NCBI RefSeq assembly: GCF_001723175.1
Contig: NC_064650.1
Coordinates: 4,960,001-5,024,000, forward strand
Source: Penicillium oxalicum
Lineage: Eukaryota > Ascomycota > Eurotiomycetes > Eurotiales > Aspergillaceae
Direction of reading: 5' to 3'
Length of the DNA stretch: 64,000 nt
Below the pieces are notes generated by a model that did no database searches, had not been told where the DNA came from, and worked only from the letters and a program-made list of their open reading frames with translations. Shown here one piece after another: positions 10,595-22,023 of this stretch; position 1 is the first letter of the stretch, and each line of letters begins with the position of its first letter. The position numbers and the translations under genes were made by a program.

Positions 10595-12087
10595 TTACGC
10601 CCGCGACATAACACCCCAGGCACGGATCTTGTTGTCGGTGTAACCAGCGAACAGAGTCTGGCCATCAGCGGACCAGGCGAGGGAGATACACTCGGGGTCA
10701 CGGCTCTTCTTGCCCTTCTCAACGTACTCAGGCTTGAGCTCATCAACCTTGCTCTTCTTCTCGAGGTCGAAGATGGTGATGGAGCTGCTGGTGGCAGCGC
10801 ACAGCCAGTAGCGGTTGGGGGAGAAGACAAGGGCGTGGATCTCGTCACCAGCGTGGAGGGAGTAGAGGTGCTTGGACTCGTTGAGGTCCCACAGCATGGT
10901 GGTACCGTCCTTGCCACCGGAGGCGCAGAGGGATCCATCGGGGGAGATGGTAACGGTGTTGATGTAACCGGTGTGGCCGATGTGGTCGGTCTGCAGGCGG
11001 CAGGAAGCGAGCTCCCAGACCTATATTACTCAGAGGATGTTCGTTAGCATGATTGCGAGTCCTCACGAGCAGCGAAAGCGGGTTTCAAGTCAAAAAAGGC
11101 CATCTTTCTCTTGTCAATTCATGAATTCAGTGCCATCAAAAAGGCGTTGAATTCGGAAAATTTCCATCAGGCATTGGGTGATTGGTTGTCTCATAGCCAC
11201 CGGGGGCTCTGAAGTAGCAAATACGTAGAATATGCAAACATCATGTGGGATCGGAGATGAAAGAGAGATATTGCGAACACGTCCGTGATCGAGGGAGCGA
11301 AACGGAAGAATAGCGTACCTTGACGAGCTTGTCCCAACCAGCGGAGACGATGACGGGGTTCTGGGGGTTGGGGCTGAAGCGAACGCAGGAAACCCACTCG
11401 GTGTGGCCCTTGTCGGTGATGGTGAACTTGCAGTCACCGAGGGTGTTCCACAGCTTGATGGTGCGGTCACGGGAACCGGAGACGATCTGACGGTTGTCGG
11501 CGGAGAAAGAGACGGACAGAACGTCGTTGGTGTGGCCGACGAAAGTGCGGGTGGTGTTGCCAGTGGCGAGCTCCCACAGACGGAGGGACTTGTCCCAGGA
11601 GGCAGACAGAGCGTAAGCACCGTCGGAGGAGATCACCTGTGCGAGCAGAAAGTCCCGCGGTCAGCCATGTCGATTCCAATTGCTCCAATTTTCCCCTTCC
11701 GCGTCATTCACGATTCTTGCGTTCAATTTTCCACCGCGTTCAAAGAGGCGTCTTTTGAAGATTGTCGACAAATTCGCGGAGGGGAATCATAAAAAAAATT
11801 CGGACAACGTACACAGTCGGAGACGATGTGAGAGTGGCCCTCCAGGCTGCGCTTGGGGTAGCCGTAAGCCTGCTCATCGCGGGTAAGGTTCCAGATGATC
11901 AGGGTCTTGTCGCGAGAGCCCGACAGCAGCATGTTAGGGCTAGAAGTCGATTTCCAAGTCAGACATGTGTTCTCATTGCGAAATTTTTGGAGCGATCCGG
12001 CGCTTACTTCTCCAGAGAGGTGGCGAGGGAGGTAACCCAGCCATTGTGGCCCTCGAGGGTGCCGCGAAGAACCAGCTGCTCAGCCAT
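10595..12087 (-). CDS. cpcB: Guanine nucleotide-binding protein beta-like / RACK1 (CpcB)
   Basis: WD-repeat protein of the 40S ribosomal subunit (RACK1/Asc1/CpcB), which links translation to signalling and, in fungi, represses the amino-acid starvation response. Four exons: 12087-12008, 11939-11813, 11636-11319 and 11020-10595. They give 316 aa, the usual RACK1 length, with every junction in frame. Seven WD-type blades are visible; examples are [40 protein letters not shown] and [13 protein letters not shown]. The protein starts [21 protein letters not shown], the standard start for this family. Introns are unusually long for this window: 67, 176 and 298 nt. The 298-nt third intron (11021-11318) contains a U24-type C/D snoRNA, which is annotated separately. 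Confidence 0.97.
11163..11250 (-). ncRNA. snR24: Box C/D snoRNA, U24 (snR24) type, inside cpcB intron 3
   Basis: Read on the minus strand, the intron contains C box ATGATGT (11244-11238), guide ATTTGCTACTT (11222-11212), D' box CAGA (11211-11208), a C'-like TATGAGA, and D box CTGA (11170-11167), about 88 nt in all. Short complementary flanks (CCA and TGG) bracket the C and D boxes. The guide TATTTGCTACT is complementary to AGUAGCAAAUA of large-subunit rRNA. The fifth base from D' pairs with the A that U24 methylates in yeast 25S (A1449). Yeast U24 is also encoded in an intron of ASC1, the cpcB orthologue, so host and RNA agree. The second guide, next to box D (CACCCAATGC), does not match the yeast CACCAAGATC-type element well. 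Boundaries are approximate. Confidence 0.88.
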
Positions 12088-12802
12088 GATGGGAGTGAGA
12101 CGATGAAGGAGAGAGGTATGGCGGAGTAGGTCGTTGACGCTGGTGAGATAAAATCGCAGAGGGAGGGAGGAGGTTGGCTGCGTGCCCGCTCGAGCCCTAA
12201 CCCGGTTGGTTGCCGCCTTGTGTGGTTCCGCCGTGCCCTAAACATAAGCGAAGGTCATGTGATATAAGGACGGATGACCCCAGATCGGGGCATACATCGA
12301 CCAGCATGACCAACGCTTTTTGAAGGGGGCAAGCAATTGACGTGTGATGCTTAAATAGTAATCTTGAAAGTACTTTTGTACCATGCCTTTCGTTCTTGAC
12401 CCCTTCTCATGATCTACCATTTGAAATCATACAGGGCGCCTCAGTCGTGACGGCTCCAGACTTTTAGGTCTACGGATGTAACACTCGGAATGCCCAGTTA
12501 GCTAAGAACTGACAATCACTTGGCCTTTTTGGTGGACAATCAGTTGCCATCTAGACACAGTTGCATCGAGAACTTTCCCAACGGCCGAAGCCGATACAAA
12601 TATTGGATGATCGTACCAATCTTGAAACAAGCCTGACCCATCATTATTGTATTGTCAATGTGGAGATGTCCATTTTAAAGGAGACCCAGAGGTCTATTGC
12701 GCCAAAGTATACAGCATAGGCTAATCATACGAGCCTTTGCAAAACTCTATCATACAAATGAGATACTGGCCTTCGAGATTCCCAGCCGAGGCCACCATCA
12801 GC
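12088..12802. other. Intergenic: cpcB upstream, SDHAF2 downstream
   Basis: 715 bp. The part next to 12087 must hold the cpcB promoter; the rest is the 3' flank of the SDHAF2 gene. No coding signal or clear motif was seen. Confidence 0.45.
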
Positions 12803-13620
12803 TTAATTAGTGAAGACTTGGACATCAGGCATCCGGCCCAGGCCGCTACCAGCCTCATGCTTCTTCTTCTTGGCGGATTCAAAGCCCGTCGCGCTCTTAT
12901 CCTGCACATGCGCGCGCAACAAGCGCAAGACCTCCGAGTCTGCCCAGCGCGAGGGTACAGGTCGGTAAGCCGCCTTGAACGCGCCAACGGTTTGCGCCCA
13001 CTCGCCACTCTTGGCACCGGTGTTCATCCAAGTCTCCGTGACGGTGTCTTCCTTGGGCGGCTTTGCGCTCTCAGGGAGCTCGGAGGGATGGTCCTGCGTC
13101 GCCCAGTAATAGATATCCCAGTCGTTCTCATCGAGGAAGCGATCATATTCTTGCAGCTGGGCGTGAGACATTTTGCCTAAATAGACATTGGCGAACGTTG
13201 AGAGAAGAAGGTCGGACTCGAGAATACCGCGCTTCCGGCTCTGGTCTGTTGCAGTTAGACAATTAGTGAATGATGGCTTTTCAAAGGGGACAAATGGACG
13301 GGAGGTAAGCAGGCTGTGGCGAATGTCAACATACATAGTAACCGGGCTCGCATTGTTGAAGTATCCTCATTAGTTCTTCTCAAAGGCTCAACCTTGAATG
13401 TGATACCCTCCATTTCTCCAACTTCTAACTCGGGCTTCGCTGGCCCTTGATCTTGGCGACCACCTGTGAAGTGTTCGAGCTTGCCCGTGTAGGCATCTTC
13501 AGGACCCTTGAAGCGCAGTCCGGTCGTGCCGAAGGAACGCTGAAGGCCGGTAACGTGGCGAGCATTGAATCCCCCTGTAGAGGGACGCAAAAGGCGAGAG
13601 ACAAGTCTGGGAGCAGACAT
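12803..13620 (-). CDS. SDHAF2: Succinate dehydrogenase assembly factor 2 (SDHAF2/Sdh5/Emi5)
   Basis: Matrix protein that promotes covalent flavinylation of the SDH flavoprotein subunit, and so complex II assembly. Two exons (13620-13335 and 13245-12803) give 242 aa. The junction rebuilds [20 protein letters not shown], which contains the family signature RKRGxLExDLLL. A second signature follows: [18 protein letters not shown]. The first 40 residues ([25 protein letters not shown]... start) are Arg/Ser-rich, as in a mitochondrial presequence. The C-terminal 90 residues beyond the core are longer than in animal homologues, as is common in fungi. I am confident of the family. Confidence 0.93.
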
Positions 13621-14628
13621 TCTGAGTCAGGAGTATATAGAAGCAAGATGAGAAGTTGAGGTTTGGTTTTTCCAGAAAAGGCCGCAGATGTAGTATGTGA
13701 TTAGATCTCTTCGATCGCCGAAGCTGATTTGACATCATCTCGGGGGCGGAGCCGAGAAAAGAGACCCGAGGCTAGCCTGCGAGCCCCGATGTTTGCAGTG
13801 TTTGTGGAGCTGGCCTCTAGCGACTCCACCACAGGATCGTGGGCGATTACACAGCAGCTTCCATGGATGGATGATATTGTAGGTCCAATCTTCATCATGT
13901 TGTTGTTCAGACCAGACACTGCTGTTATTTCATACTTGTGGGAACCTCATCGATGCAGCTTTAGAGTACTCGTCATTCTGCGCATATGATTTCAAAATCA
14001 ATATTACATTTTCGTCGGAATAACAGGATCACAAAAGAAAAATTATTGACTAGTTGATCACATGTCATCCACGGAGAAACAAGCTCACCTGCAGCTTCCA
14101 TACTTGCCCTCAACTCTGTGACTAGATCAAAACAGGGGACACAAATACCCAGGTGTATCCAGTTTGAAGGTGTTACTCGTGCCTTGATCCTCGCATCTGA
14201 AGTGTTTCGGATTCAAGCAACGCTTCAGCAACCGACTTTACCGGATACTCTTTCAATACAGGCACTCCAACGAAGATAGCATGAATAATTAGTCCCTGCA
14301 TAAGCAGAGCGTATATTTTATATCATTGAGGTCATGACAATGGGAACAGAAATGTGAACAGACAAGGAAGAGCCCTGGAACCGGCCAAGCGGCGAGAGAC
14401 ACTTTCCAAATGCAAGCAGCACCTCATCAACCTCATCCACAACCCGCACCAAGTAACTAGAGGAATAAAAGAAAGAGCCCAAGACTCATCCAGAACAAAG
14501 TATGCAGCCACATCGCGTGAGGCCGTGATGGGAAGTTCCGCCCCCTCCCCCCCTTAGGGCAATCTAAATCGAGCAGACAAACGAACACGAAAATTGCTTT
14601 CTCAACCGAGTTCTTCGATCCATATCCT
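13621..14628. other. Intergenic: SDHAF2 upstream, erv25 downstream
   Basis: About 1.0 kb. Contains the SDHAF2 promoter side and the erv25 3' flank. Only short frames with no recognisable content; nothing else seen. Confidence 0.45.
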
Positions 14629-15520
14629 CTAGATGAGGTGCTTGGATCGGAAGTAAGCCCGCAGGTACACAACCTGCCAAGCTCCCAGACCGACCAGCAT
14701 ACCCATCGTGCCGAACGCGAACCACTTCACTCGCTCGTTGGTGCTCTCGTTGGTGTCGCGGAGACGCTGCTCGCGGGCTCGGAGGTAATCCATCTCGGTG
14801 ACGATGTCAGCGACCATCTCCTCGAGACGTCGAAGATCTGTTTCCACCGGCTTGAGCTTCTCTTGCGCTTGGATGCTGGACCAGTCACGGGCGTCGGCGC
14901 CAATTTCAACATCGAGATCGATTTCACGGTAGGGATTGGCAACATTGTCTGAAGAGTGGGTGCATTGTTAGCAACGCAGATAGCTCGGACACTTTGCGGC
15001 ACCTGTACGTGGGCCACGGTAGAGGGGCTCGCTACAAAGGCGGGAGTGTGACTTACTGCGACCAACGAGCTGGTTGTCGAGACACACGTCGAAAGCAGTA
15101 TCAGCAGGCGCAGTAAAGGCCTGGCGCACCTCACCGACAATGTCTCTGGGGCGACCGTGATCATTGCCTATGGCATCCTTGATCTGGATTTCCGCAAGAT
15201 CTGTCAGCTTCCCAATTCCAAACAATCGCTTTTAAACACATGGACATCAATGCCATTTGCTCTTGGGCAGCTCCCTAGGCCCAAGCTTCTGGGAAATGTC
15301 AAGGTCAACGTACATGCATGTTCACCCGCTGACCATCTCCCTTCTGACCGCTGACAATTGCCGTCACAACGACCAACTGGTCCTTAGAGACAAAGTTGCG
15401 GATGCATCGTTCAGTTTTACCAGAAGTAGCGGCGAGGTCAAACTTGAGAGCAGACGTTAATTGCACCACCAAGAGAAGAAGAGCGAGAAGCGACCTCATG
15501 GAAAACGGTGAGGAACCCAT
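14629..15520 (-). CDS. erv25: p24-family COPII cargo receptor Erv25
   Basis: Type I membrane protein of COPII vesicles cycling between ER and Golgi, a p24 delta-class subunit. Exons 15520-15314, 15183-15057 and 14948-14629 give 217 aa. In order: signal peptide ([15 protein letters not shown]), GOLD domain with the paired cysteines in KTERCIRNF and FDVCLDNQL, a coiled-coil stalk ([20 protein letters not shown]), one TM segment ([17 protein letters not shown]) and the short cytosolic tail [10 protein letters not shown]. The stretch [20 protein letters not shown] is very close to known fungal Erv25. I chose the Met at 15520; the next Met (15499) would also leave a usable signal peptide. Confidence 0.95.
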
Positions 15521-16513
15521 GGTTTTCTTTTGGCGCGATGGTCTGGTGGTAAACAGGAACACTGTTGATGCCAGCTGGTAAGGGGACCCGACTTGGCCTG
15601 GATCAATGATTTTCCGAGCTCAGGTACAACCACTTCCAAGTACAGATGTGGGCTAAAATGGAGGTACCCTGGCGACAGATTGTGTACACCAGCTGGCTTG
15701 CCATCAACTGAGATCCTTGAGCTCGGATTGGAATTGACATCCTGTACAAGACAGGTGTATAAGTCTGTCTCATTACTAATTGAGTGTGTGAGAGAAGGGA
15801 CATAGTACGGTCTCATTGATAACCGGCTGCGATCTTGCCACCCAGGGCAGATAAGCTATCGCGAGACTAAGCTTTAGATCAGCTCAACGGACTGGGCCAG
15901 CCATGAGTCAGTTACTCATTAACATCGCTCTCTATGTCAGAATAGCAACTCATTTAGGATCCAAGTGAAGAATGATCAATTTCCAAAACAGGTACATGGT
16001 TTCTCTGAAAGTGGTATCTTGCGAAGGGGAAAAACAAATTTCATCCAACGAGAAGGGAAGAAAACAAAAGAGGCCAACGAAGATTAAAGATATGTCCCCG
16101 AGACTGAAGGCACTGAATGACCAGATCTTCACTTGCAAAACAACAACATCATCAGCGAGTTGACTAATGGGGTCAGTGTTCTCGATTCCCCGTGCAAGAT
16201 GCACCGCACGCCGCAATGTTCAAATGATGCGAGATTAAAGGCAAGGATGACCAGGTGCAACTCCAAAGAATACCAGGAACGAGAAGTTCGGAGTCGCGCA
16301 CGACACGTGAACCTCTATAACAAGAAAGAGAAAAAAAAAACAATTCTCGGCAGACAGTAGAGAAAATATGCAATGAGGGGGTTCATACAAAATGGTAGAC
16401 GTGTTTATAAATCATTAGACAAGGAAAACGCTCAAATGACTGGGTTTATCATGCGAGAATTTGACAATAGATCCCGGATTCGGATCGAAGATGATCCACT
16501 CAAGTCCAAATGT
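15521..16513. other. Intergenic: erv25 upstream, 3' flank of large disordered gene
   Basis: 993 bp without a supportable gene. It includes the erv25 promoter side. No repeat or RNA gene was seen. Confidence 0.45.
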
Positions 16514-19500
16514 TCACGCCTCAACCTTCTTGCGACGGGCGAAGAAGCGAGAAATCCCAGTCTCTTTCTCCTTTGCAGGCATGTCGCGTCCAGCTGGTGG
16601 TTCTGGGGGGCCTGTGTTCCGGAAGAAATCCGCGAGCGCAGACGTGTCTGTCTGACGGGAAGTCGGCGACGTGACGACACCGGGATTGCGTGCCATGCCA
16701 ACTTTGTACGAGTAATTTGATGACTGCCCCTGCTGGGACCCAAGAGACATCTGTGAACGAAGCGAGCTGATCGACATCTTGGAGGATGGGGCTCTTTCGC
16801 CAGCCGGGGAGCCTCGCATCAGTCGCGATCTCATCCCCATGCCACTTCCTTTCGATGGCAGGACGCCATCGTTTAGTGGCTGGGGCTGCGGCGACGAATA
16901 ATCAGGAGGGGGCTCGCTGCGGAGAAAGTCGAGGAGACTTTCCTCTTGGCGCTTGGGTGGCTTCTCATTGAGTAGCTCTTCCAGGTATTCATCATCGTCG
17001 TCGTCGTCGATAGCGTATGGGTCAGGGGCCTGACCGGGGATGCGTTTTTGCTTGCGAACGGGCACGGGGCGGTCATCGTCTTGCATCGCGAAGCTTGAAG
17101 GCGTGTCCTTGGTTTGATCGTTCGCCCGGTTGTTTGACTCCAATAGACCAGTTCGGGAACCCAGAGAAGTCAAGGACTTGTTGGGAGTGGAGTCGTCCTG
17201 CGTACTAGCGAAAGAGCTGCCCCGGTCCTTCTCCTGGGAGTGATCGAAGTGGAGATCGTCGGAGTCAATGGTGTTGCGGAATGGCGCAACCGTACGGGGA
17301 ATTCGATGCGCACCGGGTAGTGGCGGACCCTCGCGGATGAAATCGATCAGATCCGAAGTCTGCGAGCCTCCAGTTTCTGCAGGACGGGCTTGGAGACGTG
17401 GTCGATTGGGATTGGAGCGAGTCGTGTTGTTGGTCTTGTTAGAGAAGCCAGACGGAGGACGAACTGAAGAAAGTGGCTGTCGCGCACGCGCACTTGGGGA
17501 ATGGCCGGCCGACTGAGGGACTGCGAAATCAGTCACTACTGTCGGGCTACTCGCCGTACGTGCTATCTCACGCGCAGGCGATTTGGGCGGGACAGCCATT
17601 CGTGAGGCGATTGGAATGTGTTTGGGAGAGTCAAGCGCTTTTGAGGATTCAGACGAGTTTGTCTCGTAGGCATTCCTAGAGGAGACGGAGGTTCGCGGTC
17701 GTGAATCGTCCTGAGTTGGTCCAGTGGTTCGAATTACGTCGGCGAGGTCGGCGGTTTTGGATGTAGAGGAGCGGGGGACATGTCGACTTGGTTCCGGGAA
17801 CGTCATCTCCCGCACACTTCTCGGGGTAAGGGTGAAGTGAATAGTCTCGTCGCTGTTGATCAATTTGTCAAGGTCGCTGGCATCATTCTCTAAAGAGCCA
17901 GCGCTGCCCGATGCGCGGCTTGTTTCAGAGGAGCTGCGCAGACGCAGCGATGACGAATCGCCCTGCGGACGGATCATGAGCCCCTTCAGCTTGCTGGACA
18001 CATGGGACGTCGGAGAGTTAGATGCGACCCTGCTCACGCTGTCGGATCGGCTCGACGACGACTTGACAGAGGTCGTGATGGAGGGCGTCGATCGAGGCAT
18101 GCGCTGCACAGCTGCACGCTGCTCGAGCTGTGGGGACGTGCGAGCGCTGGAAGTGCCCACAAGCGAACTCGCTTGGTGGCGTCCAGACAGTTGCGAGCGT
18201 TCGCTGTCAGCCACAGATGCCGGACGGGAGTTTTCGTGAACAATCGGCAACTCATCAATCACGGAGTCGCGGGAATAGGATTCGTGTCTAGAAGCACCCG
18301 ATGATTGCTCCTGGATCAGATCGCGGGACTGGTGCCATGCTGTTGCGTCGTCTGGAGGCACGTCGATAGAATCCGATGAGATGACATATAAATGGCGACG
18401 TTCATGCGCTGAGTTCTGTGCCCCTCGATGAGAGTCGATAGCCTCGATGGTGGCGCCGGAAGAGGCTTGAGCCCCTTGCGTGTCGACCGCCTGGTCAATG
18501 GTGATATGCATTTCCCCCTCACTAGTCTCTGCAATGATCGGCGTCGCGTTGGTGGAGGGCGTTCCTGTACGGGAGACTTGACGTGGTTGATGCACTTTGG
18601 ATGCCAGTTCACGATGTTCGATTGTTCCGTCAGTCACTTCCATTTGTTCGGTAGACCCATTCTCTAAGGAGGTTGCCAGAAGACGAGCGCCATGGTCGGT
18701 CGCACGGTCCTTACCCTCCAGGGAGCGTAAGGATGCGGCGATCTGATCATCGCAATCATTGGAAACACGTCCTGCGCTCGGATTGTGGGATTCTTCCTCC
18801 TCTTCTTCTAGCACGGACATCCTATCATTTGCAACCAAGGGCATGTTGACTTGCTCCAGAGCGCCTTCGTGTGATGTGGTGATTGCAGTGCCGGGAGGGA
18901 CTTCGGTAGCGTCCACAAATTCGACCGATTCATCATCTTCATACATGGTCTCAAGCCATTTCTTTTCCTCCAAAGTTCGAGGCGAGGGTTGGTCTGATGG
19001 GGTCTCGTCGTGTTCAGCGGGCTGGGGCTGGGGCTGGGGAGGTGCCGGTGCATTGGGCAGTGACTTGCAGCGGATCTGGCGCAATCTCATATTATCAATC
19101 GCTCCAGCGCTCTTAGGCGAATCCATAGAGCCGAGGGATCGAGGCACCAAAGAGGGGGATGAGATGACCATGAGGCTTCGCGGTCGGACCTTGTGCGCCA
19201 GCACGGCTCGCATAGTTTGTACTTCACCCTCCACCTCGGAGGAGAACCCTGGAACTTCGATCTCGTAGACATCTCCATCGTCAACAGGGAGAGGGACGGT
19301 CGTTGGGTCCACGGGCGCCGAAATCTCCAGTTCTCTGGCCGGGGGCTCACGCGGGCTTGTAGACTCGTCCGCGGTGAAAGCGCTGCTCTTCTGGCTTCCA
19401 GACAGGGTTGGGGTTTGGCCCCGGCGGCCGAAAGATTCACGCGACACGGTGCGGGTTCGCGAAAGGGTCGTATTACGTCTGCGTTTTCTCCACGTCCGCC

Positions 19501-20394
19501 ACAAACGCCCAAGAGTGGCATTCAAAGCCAGCTTCTCCATATCCAGATCCTCCACCACGAGGCGCTCGATGCGTTTGCGATTATGGTCAGCCTCGATGCT
19601 GGTGCGAGCGTCGGCATTGGCATCCCCGTCCGAGGCACCGCGTGCCCGGTCGTTTAATTTGGATGACAAGCGAGAGCGCGCTGTTTCACCGGCAATGACA
19701 AGCGCACGTTCCCCTCAATAATGGAGGTGAGGAAGATTGCGGCTGCGGGTTTGATATTGTCGACATGACTCGCGAATCTGCGGGGGACGCCGTTGCTTTC
19801 TCGCAACCGTTCCAGGGCAATGAATTCGTCTTCATCCTCCTCTTCCAGGTCACCCAGTCGGGTGTACACCATACAGCGCAAGCGGGTCAGTTTCCACGCA
19901 TGGATCAGGTCGAATTCTTTGTCTGCATCATCGGCGCTTTGGTAGTCGGCCTGCTCGTCTTCCGTCCCTCCCATGTACTCGTACAACTCCTCGTCCGCCG
20001 TCGCAACCACTTCTGAGGCCAATCGCGGCTTCAGCACGTCCGCGATCGCGGGCCGAATGCTGGCCAATTGTGTCGATTTGGAGGTAGCGAGAATGGTGAA
20101 GAGCAGATCGTCGAGAAACGCGTTCAGTAAGGTCAACGCATCGGGCGTCACAAGCGCGTTGGCGCCAGCGCCTGTCGCATCCTCTTCCGAGCCAAAGTCT
20201 GCGGTGTTGAATTCTTGATCCGAGGTGATAATCTCCGACGCGGCAGAAGAGGATATAAACGCTGGCGGCGGGCGAACCGATGGGGGCGACATGAGGTTGA
20301 CTCGTGGGAGTTGTGAGTCGCTCGAGAAACTGGTACTGCGGGAGCGAGACAGACTCCCGGCGTCCAGAAAATCGGATGCTTTGTAGGATTGCAT
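16514..20394 (-). pseudogene. Large disordered protein with histone-fold-like N-terminus; apparent frameshift
   Basis: I do not recognise a named gene. Two long frames abut: 20394-19654 and 19669-16514. In the first, ...LTSIIEG continues as a poor sequence and stops. In the second frame, the residues just downstream read GERALVIAGETARSRLSSKLND, which fits the first frame perfectly if one extra base lay in the CCCC run at 19711-19714. With it, the protein would be 1293 aa without introns. No donor/acceptor pair explains the switch as well. The N-terminal 330 residues resemble histone folds: FLDDLLFTILATSKSTQLASI, then AAAIFLTSIIE...ALVIAGETARSRL and LDMEKLALNATLGRLW, compare H2A. The remaining ~950 residues are Ser/Pro-rich with four copies of an LxDFxRxxGPP-like motif. 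Either an assembly error or a real mutation is possible; I favour an error because both halves look conserved. Confidence 0.7.
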
Positions 20395-22005
20395 TTTCGA
20401 GGTTCACGGAATGTGGAACCTCCTTTGTCCTGAGAGAGCGAGGAAGAGAGACGGAGAACGGGTCGACAATGGACCGTGCTCGTCCTCGATCACTGGTCAG
20501 GAGTTCTTTCGTTCAGCCCGTTTCTCTCGTCGTGAACCGGGATTTGAGGATTTGGTAGGCCCTCAAGCAAGCCGCGAAATGGACTTGGCAGGCGGAGTCG
20601 CAGAAGCACGACCAGGTCGAATCACAATTTCTGAATCATTCTGTTTTTAGAAGGGGGTCCGCCCAGCGCATGGTTAGCCGAGCACACTAGTTTTGATGTC
20701 GTGCGATGTGATGGTTGCGAATGAAAGGGAAAAAAATGAAAGGAGCGGATCAAAAGGGACAACGGGAGGGGCACGGGTACGGATGATCATTTGGGGAGGC
20801 TTTGAAAATGAATCAGTGCGTTGGTGTATGCCCATGAGATTCTCGAGAGAGATCCATCCGCCGGGTCTGGTCGTCCCTTGGCCGATTGTGCATGGGAATC
20901 GGGGGGCGTCATGCAGAATCATTCATCTCGCAGGTTCATCATAAGGGAGAGCAAAGAGTATCAATATCCACGTACCCGAACGATGCCAAATCCCCGGTCA
21001 ATAATCCTTCGGACCTCCACGACCGCCGCAGGATCCCAGCACCAGAAAATCAGGCCAAATCACCGAATCGGTGGGAGCAAAAGTAAATTGGCAACCTGGC
21101 AGGTGGTGGTTATATCCCGGTTGAGAAGGTGGTCGATACAGATCGAAGTGCAACGCAGAGAGCGAGAGAGGGAGAGTGAAGGAGAAAAAAAAAAGTAAAA
21201 GGAAGAGAGATGGATAGAGGAACGATCGCAAGAACGAGAAGCTGAGGAATGGAGAGCTGGGAGAATGGGAAAGGAGCCTCTCTGCCTGAACGCCGACGAG
21301 GACTTCACAAGGTGACAAGACAAGCGGTAGGAATAAATCATCGAACAATAATTCGACCATCATTTCCTCCCAGAAGAAATTGCGATCAGTTCCTTAGTTC
21401 GGGCTCCATGGCGCAGGATCTCGGTGCTCTTCTCCTTTCGATGGTGAAGATGAAATGGTCAATACCTCGATGGGACAGCGATTGCTGGGTGGGAGACGTT
21501 GTTTACGGTAATTACAGGTACAGAGTGGGCTTGCAGCGGGTTCCGCAGTGGGGCCAGGGGGGTGATGTCCGGTCCCACGGGCGACCGTACCGAAAGAACT
21601 GACCACCCCGAGTTGCAACCGCCAGAACGAACTCGCGATTGGGAGCTGCAGAGGGCGAGGAAAGAGTCCGGCAATGCATACAGTACATGCATACCTAGTC
21701 ATATTGCACATCATGGAGCTGCAAGGTCATGCAGAGGATTACGGAAGATGTTGTGGGAACTGTGGGTAATGTGCGGAGTGAGTCGATTACCAGGGTGTTG
21801 GCGACCGTACCAGAATGGCAATTCCTCAGAGATCAATGATCGATCTGATGCACGTCGCACAACTGCACCTGGAGAGAAATGAAACGTCGCCCTTGCAGTC
21901 ATCCTCGTCCATCCGGCGCTCTCATTACGTTGGGTCGAGCTGGGACGAGGACCGGACAGGTCTCTCTGATGAAGGATAAGCCAAGCAGGACAGAAGATCC
22001 CCTGT

Positions 22006-22023
22006 CCCCCCCCCCCCCCCCCC
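22006..22023. repeat. Poly-C tract, 18 nt
   Basis: Uninterrupted C run on the plus strand inside the gene-free region. Confidence 0.9.

Noticed and set aside
11637..11812. A second snoRNA in cpcB intron 2 (176 nt)
   Set aside because: It has scattered ATGAT and CTGA words but not in the order and spacing of a C/D RNA, and no recognisable guide.
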